Below are positions 40,951 to 48,080 of a stretch of 49,661 nt of DNA, in pieces. The stretch is from a bacterium (lineage in GTDB: Bacteria > Patescibacteriota > Minisyncoccia > UBA6257 > Colwellbacteraceae). Within the stretch, counting starts at the first letter, position 1. Each line of letters opens with the position of its first letter. Made by a program: the position numbers and the translations under genes. The DNA lies in NCBI GenBank assembly GCA_021787205.1, contig JAJYME010000005.1, forward strand, positions 1 through 49,661, given 5' to 3'. The notes beneath the pieces are model-generated. The model was not told the DNA's origin. It saw nothing but the letters and a program-made list of their open reading frames with translations, and searched no databases.

Positions 40951-42131
40951 TTTTGTGAATTATAGATTGTTAAGATTTCTCCGGCCGATAACGCCCTGTT
41001 GTAAATACGCACCTCATCCAGCAATCCGTTATAAAAACTCCACGTTCCGCCGCCTCGTGCGCCAATCGTAACAACGGACGCATTTGATGCGATATCTCCT
41101 CCCGACGCCGTATTATAAGTTTCTACGCCATTTATATAAATTTTTTGATTTCCGTTGCCCTGATGCACGGCAACCACATGATACCATTGACCGGCAGTGA
41201 CAGGACTGGCTCCACCCCTCCAGGCCCAAGGGTTAGTGGCATAGTTTATGCTTCCAGACGAAACCCTATACTCATAAGAATTCTCTTTTGTGACCATATT
41301 TTGTTCTCCGACGCCGCCGTTCCAATACATCCATAAAGAAACCGAGATATCTTTTGGATTTAAACTGGAGCTGTTCGGTATATTTACATAATTATTTGTC
41401 CCATTAAACAGAATACAAGAACCTGATTCGCAAGAAGATCCCGATTGCCATGACGGAGAATTATAAAGGATTCCGTTATTTCCATTTCCGCTGCTATCAT
41501 AAACAGTTGTCCCGCCCCCCTCGTCAAATGTCCAATAACCGACAAGTCCCTTATCTCTCAGAGGAGGAGTAAGATCGATATGAGTTCCGACCTGAAGGAC
41601 GCCAGGAAGAGATCCTCCGTCTGATATGGCAGCTTTGTTTTCCTTGCTCGATTCCATAACGGCGGTAAGCTCATAAGAACCTCCGGTGACATAAGTGTAA
41701 TATTTGCCCGAAGAGACAGAGTTAACGGGATCAACCGGCAACGATGTGATATTAGGATTACTGATCGAAGTAAAATTGACAGGCAACCAGCCCGACCCGT
41801 CTATCTTGGAAAGATTAGCGGCGGAAGAACAGACATATTGCCAGCCTGAGGGCAAATTCGGAAGACCCGCAGCGTCACAGTTGGGCGCGGTAGCCGAAGG
41901 AAGGGACAGATAGACTCTTTGGGCAGTTCCGGTTGAGATGGACGGATTACTGAAGATCGCCAGGTCCACGGCTTTTTTTATGACTCCAAGATCGTTGACT
42001 CTTTGGGAATCGCGAGCTTGGGACATCATCTCGACGGGATTCAAAACCAGAACTGTGGCGGAACCTAAGATAGCGATGATAGCAATGACAATAAGGAGCT
42101 CGATTAATGTAAACGCCTGGATGCGAGACAT
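40947..42131 (-). CDS. Pilin-like protein 5 with C-terminal LamG/concanavalin-like domain
   Basis: 394 residues. Prepilin start MSRIQA-FTLIELLIVIAI (Ala at the cleavage position), pilin domain to about 190, then a LamG-type jelly roll (about 200-392): LVGYWTFDEGGGTTVYDSSG, NNGILYNSP, ISVSLWMYWNG, WYHVVAVHQG, KIYINGVE and LLDEVRIYNRALSAGEI are hallmarks. LamG domains bind sugars or proteins, so this pilin probably carries an adhesin to its tip. TAGAAT at 42141-42146 lies 9 bases before the ATG. Confidence 0.88.
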   Translation of the reverse strand: MSRIQAFTLIELLIVIAIIAILGSATVLVLNPVEMMSQARDSQRVNDLGVIKKAVDLAIFSNPSISTGTAQRVYLSLPSATAPNCDAAGLPNLPSGWQYVCSSAANLSKIDGSGWLPVNFTSISNPNITSLPVDPVNSVSSGKYYTYVTGGSYELTAVMESSKENKAAISDGGSLPGVLQVGTHIDLTPPLRDKGLVGYWTFDEGGGTTVYDSSGNGNNGILYNSPSWQSGSSCESGSCILFNGTNNYVNIPNSSSLNPKDISVSLWMYWNGGVGEQNMVTKENSYEYRVSSGSINYATNPWAWRGGASPVTAGQWYHVVAVHQGNGNQKIYINGVETYNTASGGDIASNASVVTIGARGGGTWSFYNGLLDEVRIYNRALSAGEILTIYNSQK

Positions 42132-42148
42132 ATTGTTTTAATTCTAAC

Positions 42149-42179
42149 AAAAAACAGCGGTTATAAAAACCGCTGTTTC
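42149..42179 (-). terminator. Terminator after pilin 6
   Basis: Stem AAACAGCGGTT pairs with AACCGCTGTTT around loop ATAA. It lies between the pilin 6 stop and the promoter of pilin 5. Confidence 0.85.
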
Positions 42180-43338
42180 ATCTGGCGAGATAATTAATCA
42201 TGTTTTTAAAGAAAATGTCGGAAGGATTAACATGAGGCTGATAATGGAACCATTTCCCTTTGCCGGGTTCTTGGAGATAAACCGACTCGATATAATTGTC
42301 GCTTGCGATAACTACCGCGCCTTGTTTAACAGTCAATATCCCATTGCCGTTATCGGCAAGATTGGACTGATTTGTCCAACCTTCTTGAGTGGGATGATAG
42401 CCGACCTGATTGATGTTCCCGGAAACAAAGATTGTTCCCACGACAGTTGCTATCGGACTAATATTGTTAGTAGTATCGTTTCCTTCGGAGTAAATCGAAT
42501 ATCCAAGATCATAAAGCGAATTTAACAAAGCCGGCTTTGAAACGCCCCAACAACCTTGGGAAGCGATGATTATCTTGGGATTGTAAGCTATCACGTCGGC
42601 GACGGTATTGGCGGTCGAAGTAATGTCGACATAGTTGGTAAAACCAAGCCTAGTGAGCTGAGCAGGAACATCGTTGCTGCCGCAGTTACGATAATCAACA
42701 AGAGCAATCCTGACCGATGCCGGATCGGAAAATGGCGTTTTCATGGATATCCTTCGATTAAGATAGGGCATCGCGGCAAGGGCCGTCCCTCTCTCAAACA
42801 GAGAACCATCGTCACCCCCATCACGGGAAGCGACAGGATATTGTTTTTGGGATTCGTTAACAGCATCAAACTCGAAATTACCGAAGGAAGAAACGGCAAA
42901 AGTATAGAAGACATCGACGCTGTTTACGGGATCAACCGGGAGCGCCGGTATCGGAGAGCCCTTACTCATTGAATTGAAGCTTATCGGGATCCAACCGGTG
43001 CCGTCCGTCTTTTGGAGATTGGCCGCATTGACACAATTATAAGTCCAGCCGGAGGGCAGGGCGGGGAGAGAATAAGACGAACAGGCCGAGGAAGTGTCCG
43101 GCAATGAAGTGTAGACAACGTTCGGCAAAACGGAAGAGTACGAGGAAAATTCAAAATCGTAAAGATCAGTCGCCTTCTTAACAGAATCAAGATCGGATGT
43201 CCTGGTCGAATCCCTGGAATTTTTCATGATCTCGACGGGGTTCAACACCACGACTGTGGCGGAACCCAAAACAGCGATGATAGCCACGACGATCAACAGC
43301 TCTATTAATGTGAAAGCTCTTATATTCTTTTCCGCCAT
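42178..43338 (-). CDS. Pilin-like protein 6 with a C-terminal alpha/beta domain
   Basis: 386 residues from ATG 43338 (the TTG before it is in frame). Prepilin start NIRA-FTLIELLIVVAI, pilin domain to about 185 (SACSSYSLPALPSGW, GTGWIPISF). The C-terminal part (about 205-385) alternates strands and helices: VRIALVDYRNCGSND, PKIIIASQGCWG, LYDLGYSIYSEGND, GKWFHYQPHVN. This resembles class I glutamine-amidotransferase-like (ThuA/DUF4350-type) folds, without a clear catalytic triad. It is probably a binding domain shown on a pilus. TAATAT at 43347-43352 lies 8 bases before the ATG. Confidence 0.82.
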   Translation of the reverse strand: MAEKNIRAFTLIELLIVVAIIAVLGSATVVVLNPVEIMKNSRDSTRTSDLDSVKKATDLYDFEFSSYSSVLPNVVYTSLPDTSSACSSYSLPALPSGWTYNCVNAANLQKTDGTGWIPISFNSMSKGSPIPALPVDPVNSVDVFYTFAVSSFGNFEFDAVNESQKQYPVASRDGGDDGSLFERGTALAAMPYLNRRISMKTPFSDPASVRIALVDYRNCGSNDVPAQLTRLGFTNYVDITSTANTVADVIAYNPKIIIASQGCWGVSKPALLNSLYDLGYSIYSEGNDTTNNISPIATVVGTIFVSGNINQVGYHPTQEGWTNQSNLADNGNGILTVKQGAVVIASDNYIESVYLQEPGKGKWFHYQPHVNPSDIFFKNMINYLAR

Positions 43339-43355
43339 CAATCTTTATATTAATA

Positions 43356-43387
43356 CAAAAACAGCGATTATTTAAATCGCTGTTTTT
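43356..43387 (-). terminator. Terminator after the peptidoglycan hydrolase gene
   Basis: Stem AAACAGCGATT pairs with AATCGCTGTTT; T-rich on the minus strand. Confidence 0.85.
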
Positions 43388-43395
43388 AAATTCAC

Positions 43396-44880
43396 TTATT
43401 GTCCCTTGATGATAGCAATATCGGATTCGAATCTTTCCGCCCTATCAAGAACCGAGTCGCCATAGGCAAAACGGTATTTATACCAGCTGCTTCCGGCATA
43501 ATATTTTGCCGCCGCGCATCGCTCCAAAAGAGTCTGCGCCTGGGCTGGAATTTGCGCCGAATAATCGGTGCAAGCCTTTGAGCTCATCGAATCTTTTATA
43601 TAAAGAGCGGTCGCGACGAAGGCGTCCCGGTTGCTCCAAGGATTGGCGGTCGGGCTGCCGGTGACTGATGTGATCCTTTCGGCATAGAGTTTCCAAGTCG
43701 AAGGGATAAATTGGGAAGGACCCATGGCGCCGCCATAAGAACCATCGGAAACGATCGGACAAGAAACCTTGAGCTTTCCGCTCGAGAGGTCATCTTGCAA
43801 TCCCAACGAGGCAACGATTTCCAAGAAAATGGGGATGTCTCTGGTCGGGTGCATTGCTGTCTTGTAATCGCACCTTCCGACATTCTTTCCTAAGGCTGAC
43901 TCTTGATCCAAAATAGCCAGAAGGATTTCCGGGCGGACGCCGGTAGCGCTAGAAGCGTATTTCGCCAGGTTGTAAGCCTGCTCGAAAGTCATCTCCCCTC
44001 CTCCCATAAGGTGGAATAATCTATTTCTGATCTGAGCGGCCTGCTTCTCCTTATCCTTCAGGAGTTTTTGATAAGCGCTTTCCTTTCCTTTGGTAGCTTT
44101 AAGAAGACTGTCTTTCTCTCTTCTGATATCTTCCGCCGCCTGCTTTTGGGCAAGCTGGAGGTTCTTCAGCTGCTGGGCATTGGTCTTCTGATCAGAAAGA
44201 TTACTCTTTTCCGTCACATAATCTTCTCTCAAAGCTTCCAGGTCCCTCAAATTGTCCTGGAGACTGCTTTGGATGACGGTCAGGTTGCTGATATTCGTAA
44301 AGAAATCGTTTATCGAAGGGTTCAACATCAACATCTCGACGATGTTCTGCCCCTCGGAACTGTTCATGCTTCGCAGGGCTCCAGAGATAGCCTCCTTCTT
44401 CTTATCCATCTCACTCTCGGTCGTCGTAATCTTATTGGATGTCGAAGCTATGTCTTTATCCAGCCTTGTAAGATTAAGATTGACCGCTTTGATCTGAAGG
44501 TTGATCTTATCAACTTGAGCCATCAAGCGTTTGATTTCTCCGGACAAGGTGTTCCCCTGTTTTTTGTAAGTATCGATCGTCTTCTGATATTCCGCCATTT
44601 CAGCTTCAAGCTTTTCGAGCTCGGCTTCAAGGGCTTGCTTCTCATCGCTCATGCTGCCGGTCGTCGTCTGAGCCATGGTATCAACCGTAGGCGCAAAAAC
44701 GGAGGAGAAGCCGAGCAATAATGCAAACACCATAAAAGAAGCGACATATCTCTGAATGGAATGGCTAAAATTACGACGTCTTTTTACAGAAAGATTAATC
44801 CTGTTCTTTACGTCGCTGGAATAGATAGATGGACCGTATTTTTGTTTTATATCAACTAGAACGTTAGACTTCCGCTTCAT
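43396..44880 (-). CDS. Exported peptidoglycan hydrolase: coiled coil plus lytic-transglycosylase domain
   Basis: 494 residues. A basic N-terminus and a membrane or signal segment (about 45-68, YVASFMVFALLLGFSSVFA) are followed by a long coiled coil (about 80-290), like the regulatory coiled coils of PcsB, CwlO and EnvC. The C-terminal domain (about 295-490) is lysozyme-like: catalytic Glu in LAILDQESALG, then YGGAMGPSQFIPSTW, a motif of MltB/SLT-type transglycosylases. It probably cuts glycan strands at division or during pilus assembly under control of the coiled coil. TATAAT at 44889-44894 ends 8 bases before the ATG. Confidence 0.87.
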   Translation of the reverse strand: MKRKSNVLVDIKQKYGPSIYSSDVKNRINLSVKRRRNFSHSIQRYVASFMVFALLLGFSSVFAPTVDTMAQTTTGSMSDEKQALEAELEKLEAEMAEYQKTIDTYKKQGNTLSGEIKRLMAQVDKINLQIKAVNLNLTRLDKDIASTSNKITTTESEMDKKKEAISGALRSMNSSEGQNIVEMLMLNPSINDFFTNISNLTVIQSSLQDNLRDLEALREDYVTEKSNLSDQKTNAQQLKNLQLAQKQAAEDIRREKDSLLKATKGKESAYQKLLKDKEKQAAQIRNRLFHLMGGGEMTFEQAYNLAKYASSATGVRPEILLAILDQESALGKNVGRCDYKTAMHPTRDIPIFLEIVASLGLQDDLSSGKLKVSCPIVSDGSYGGAMGPSQFIPSTWKLYAERITSVTGSPTANPWSNRDAFVATALYIKDSMSSKACTDYSAQIPAQAQTLLERCAAAKYYAGSSWYKYRFAYGDSVLDRAERFESDIAIIKGQ

Positions 44881-44999
44881 TCTTTTTCATTATACCAAAA
44901 ATAGAAAAGGTCGCCAACCAAATCCCGATAAAGACGACCAAAGAAACAATTCCTAACCCCTTCAAAAATTATCGATCTTATGAGAAAGATGCAAACAAA

Positions 45000-45022
45000 A
45001 ATCCCGCATTGGATGCGGGATG
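45000..45022 (-). terminator. Terminator after rplY
   Basis: Stem ATCCCGCA pairs with TGCGGGAT around TTGGA, with T-rich flanks. Confidence 0.8.
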
Positions 45023-45040
45023 ATGTTTTTAGAAAATAGA

Positions 45041-45685
45041 TTACTCTTCAGAAGCGGCTTTCTTAGCTTCTTTCTCAGCTCTCTTAACCTCGCCCTCAGT
45101 TTTAACATCAGCGACAGAGACCGGAGCAACCTCGACTTCCTCTTCCGGTTCGGAAACGGTAGCGATAACGGTTTCTTCGTTCTCGGTGATTTCAAACTTT
45201 CCTTCGACGACGATGTCCTTAACATAAAGGCTCTTGCCCATTTCATCGAGAGAAGAGATATCAACCTTGATCTCATGAGGAAGATCGGTAGGCAAAGCCT
45301 CGACTTCAACTTCATCCATAGAGCGGACAAAGATTCCTCCATTCTTAACAGCTTCGGATTCTCCGACGAAGACCAAAGGAACGACGGCGGTGACTTTCTC
45401 TTTCAAATTGACCTTATGGAAGTCAATGTTCAAGATTTCGCCAGTCAGATTGTTCTTATGGCAGTCGTGGATCAAGACCGGGTGAGCGGTGCCTTTGACG
45501 ACAAGGTTCACGACGGTGCTTTCTCCAGCCTCAGCCCAAACCTTGGTGAATTCCTTGGCGTTGACCGCCAAATGAAGATTTTCGGTGCCGGCGCCGTACA
45601 ACTCAGCAGGAACGAAACCGTCCTTGCGAAGAGCGGCGGCCTTTTTGCCGAAAACTTCTCTTATTTCTGCGTTTAAATTAATCAT
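45041..45685 (-). CDS. rplY: Ribosomal protein L25 (TL5/Ctc type)
   Basis: 214 residues. The N-terminal 5S-binding domain (about 1-90: REVFGKKAAALRKDGFVPAE and LIHDCHKNNLTGEILNIDFH) and the C-terminal TL5 domain (about 95-180: IPLVF-like VVPLVFVGESEAVKNGG) are present. The acidic then Lys/Ala-rich tail (from 185) is an extension. A TATAAT box at 45751-45756 overlaps the aldolase stop and gives a leader near 60 bases. Confidence 0.93.
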   Translation of the reverse strand: MINLNAEIREVFGKKAAALRKDGFVPAELYGAGTENLHLAVNAKEFTKVWAEAGESTVVNLVVKGTAHPVLIHDCHKNNLTGEILNIDFHKVNLKEKVTAVVPLVFVGESEAVKNGGIFVRSMDEVEVEALPTDLPHEIKVDISSLDEMGKSLYVKDIVVEGKFEITENEETVIATVSEPEEEVEVAPVSVADVKTEGEVKRAEKEAKKAASEE

Positions 45686-45751
45686 TTTGTTGTTTTTTCT
45701 TATATTTTTCCGGCACGAGTACTTGACACAAGCGCCAACTATATTACGGAA

Positions 45752-46639
45752 TTATACCAATTTATTAAATAATTTCAATCTCTCGAAGACTACCTGGGCA
45801 ACCGCCTTCTCGGCGCCGGCAAACAGCTTATAGGGAGCGACCTCGTCCGGCATGGTCTCAAAAGAGTATTCCATCCCCCTTCTCCAAGCCAATCTAAGCT
45901 CGGTATTGATGTGAATTACCGAGATACCGGCATGGATGGCATGCAAGAACTCCTCATCCCGAATACCGGACCCCCCATGCAAGACGAGAGGGACGGGAGA
46001 GGCGCGACGGATGAGATTAATCCGCTCGATGTCGATAGCGGGGTTGGGGGCGTTCTTCAACATCCCGTGGATGTTGCCGACGGCCGGGGCAATGAGGTCG
46101 ACTTTGGTATCCAACCCAAACTGGTACGCCTCCTCCGGCTTGGAATAGAACTCAGGCGAAGGTCGGGCATCGGCTGGAAAGTCAGACAAGATTTTGGAAG
46201 CGCCGCCGATGTGCCCGATTTCCCCCTCAACCAAGAATAACGGATTGATGGCCTTGGCGGCTTTGACCGCGCTCGCGGTCGCCCTGATATTCTCATCAAG
46301 CGAGAGGTGGGAAAGATCAAAAACGGCAGAATCGAAACCGGCGCGCACGCATTCCAGCAAACGCTCGAGAGAATGGACGTGGTCACCATTTATAAAGACA
46401 TTGTATCCGTCCTCCCGCATATTCATAACCAAATCGGCGGCATTCTTTACTCCGACAAAGTCAGCTTCACCTTCAGAGACCCCGATCATGACCGGAACAT
46501 TGACCCGGCACTCCTTGACCACGCGATAGATGGCGTTGCCAATGGCATTCAAGGTAGCGATATCGGAAATGTTAAAGTGAGCGACAGCGGCGCGCTTCCC
46601 TTCGGCTTCCAGAATGAAACGATATAAATTTGAAATCAT
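45752..46639 (-). CDS. Class II fructose-bisphosphate aldolase
   Basis: 295 residues. Zinc-aldolase motifs: NGDHVHSLE (catalytic Asp and zinc His), VEGEIGHIGG, AVGNIHGML and VLHGGSGI (further zinc His residues). The FbaA/GatY/KbaY family cleaves fructose 1,6-bisphosphate or tagatose 1,6-bisphosphate; which one cannot be told from motifs alone. The gene overlaps the PfkB kinase gene by 4 bases, which would make the phosphorylated substrate, so the pair is probably an upper-glycolysis step. Confidence 0.9.
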   Translation of the reverse strand: MISNLYRFILEAEGKRAAVAHFNISDIATLNAIGNAIYRVVKECRVNVPVMIGVSEGEADFVGVKNAADLVMNMREDGYNVFINGDHVHSLERLLECVRAGFDSAVFDLSHLSLDENIRATASAVKAAKAINPLFLVEGEIGHIGGASKILSDFPADARPSPEFYSKPEEAYQFGLDTKVDLIAPAVGNIHGMLKNAPNPAIDIERINLIRRASPVPLVLHGGSGIRDEEFLHAIHAGISVIHINTELRLAWRRGMEYSFETMPDEVAPYKLFAGAEKAVAQVVFERLKLFNKLV

Positions 46640-47679
46640 TTTTTATTTGTTTTTTTAATTTCTTTGACCGTTATTTTCAAATTGTCGAAACGGGAAGACT
46701 TGAGACCGTTCTTATGCAGGGCGGAGACGGAAGCGCCAATCCCCTCGACGACGGAGACGGCATTGGCCGAAGCGAGCCTCGCTGAATGCAAAATGTTCTC
46801 TGGCTTTATCTTTCCCCTGACGCACTTTTCTTTCTTATGGATAAGGCCGGAGACAAAACCGGAGGCAAAAGCATCACCGGCGCCGGTCCGATCGACAAAT
46901 TTCTTCGTCTTGAAAATCGGAACCTTGTAGATCCTCTCGCCATCAGAGATGATGCTGCCCTCAGAGCCGGCGGTGATTGCGATAATTCCTTTGCTGAGCT
47001 TGTTAAGCCTTTCAAAGGCGGCGTCGCGATCGGAAACCCGGGTGTCGGTCAGGACCGCTGCCTCCTCGGTGTTAACCACGAAAAAATCAATGTATTTGAG
47101 ATTTTTAAGTATAGCCTGCTTGCCTTCGTTTATGTGGTACAAAGTGGGATTGAAAGCGAGCTTGATCCCGTTTTTCCTAGCCATTTCAACGACTTTGGGA
47201 AAATATTTGTAAGATTTTCCCGGCAGGGAGACATACCACCAGGAAGCCCTGAGGGCGGAGGAGAAATCAGGAATCTCCAAGAACTCGCCAGCCCCTTTGT
47301 AATTCAGAAGGGTCCTTTCGCCAGCTTGGAGAATGACAGTGGAAAAAGAGGTCGAACGTTTGTCGGTGAAGCTGACGAGGCCGGAATCTATCCCCTCCTC
47401 GGCGATTCTTGAAAGGACCAGATCGGCAGCTTCGTCATCTCCCAAGACGATCATCGGAGCGACTTCGAGTCCCTGTCGGGAAAAAGTGACCGCGGCATTC
47501 ATCGCGTTGCCGCCAACGGAAAAGAAGGCGTCATCGCAATGGAGCTTTGAGCCAAAATCGAGATAAAAAGCTTTCTTGGTCGGAGAGCTTTCGGAAAAGA
47601 TGAGCGGCAAATTGGTTTTTAAGAAAGCGTCGAATGTCGCCGAGCCGATTGTTATTACATCCCTCGAATTAAAGATCAT
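46636..47679 (-). CDS. PfkB-family sugar kinase
   Basis: 347 residues. Ribokinase fold with GNAMNAAVTFSRQGLEV near the N-terminus (substrate-binding signature 1 region, VGGNAMN) and the catalytic signature DRTGAGDAFASGFVSGL with the base Asp. Substrate could be fructose 6-phosphate, fructose 1-phosphate or tagatose 6-phosphate; the coupling to an aldolase gene favours one of these over ribose or adenosine. TATAAT at 47694-47699 gives a leader near 8 bases. Confidence 0.88.
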   Translation of the reverse strand: MIFNSRDVITIGSATFDAFLKTNLPLIFSESSPTKKAFYLDFGSKLHCDDAFFSVGGNAMNAAVTFSRQGLEVAPMIVLGDDEAADLVLSRIAEEGIDSGLVSFTDKRSTSFSTVILQAGERTLLNYKGAGEFLEIPDFSSALRASWWYVSLPGKSYKYFPKVVEMARKNGIKLAFNPTLYHINEGKQAILKNLKYIDFFVVNTEEAAVLTDTRVSDRDAAFERLNKLSKGIIAITAGSEGSIISDGERIYKVPIFKTKKFVDRTGAGDAFASGFVSGLIHKKEKCVRGKIKPENILHSARLASANAVSVVEGIGASVSALHKNGLKSSRFDNLKITVKEIKKTNKK

Positions 47680-47760
47680 ATTATTTCACGGTTATTATAG
47701 CATTTTCACTTTCTTCTGTCATTGAGAGGCGTCGCTTAGGCAATCCAACTGATCAGATAA

Positions 47761-47792
47761 ATAAAATATCCGCGATGATCGCGGATATTTTT
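47761..47792 (-). terminator. Terminator after the acidic protein gene
   Basis: Stem AATATCCGCGAT pairs with ATCGCGGATATT, with T-run on the minus strand side and a T-run on the plus side. Confidence 0.88.
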
Positions 47793-47794
47793 TA

Positions 47795-48073
47795 TTATTC
47801 TTCGGTTTCGTCCTCAAGGATGTCGTCCTCTTCCACTTCTTCGGCGTAGTCGATCAGCTCATCGGCGTCCTTGTCGGCAATCAGAAGATCGCCCTCTATC
47901 TGCTCGTCCAAAGTTTTTTGTTCCTCATCTGACTCGGAGTCGATCTCATCAATGAGATTTTTAATCTTTTCAATCTCTTCGGGAGTCACAGTTTCCATGC
48001 TCTCGAGAGCGGAAAGCTCGGCTTCGATTTCATCAAGATATTGATTGGCTTCTTGTTCGTTTTGAAATTCCAT
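47795..48073 (-). CDS. Acidic 92-residue protein of unknown function
   Basis: About 40% of residues are Asp or Glu and only a few are basic. Predicted to be mainly helical at the N-terminus and disordered at the C-terminus (YAEEVEEDDILEDETEE). No family is recognised. It starts 7 bases after the stop of the coiled-coil gene upstream, so both are in one operon. It may bind the basic coiled-coil protein, which is a guess. Confidence 0.65.
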   Translation of the reverse strand: MEFQNEQEANQYLDEIEAELSALESMETVTPEEIEKIKNLIDEIDSESDEEQKTLDEQIEGDLLIADKDADELIDYAEEVEEDDILEDETEE

Positions 48074-48080
48074 ATTTTTG

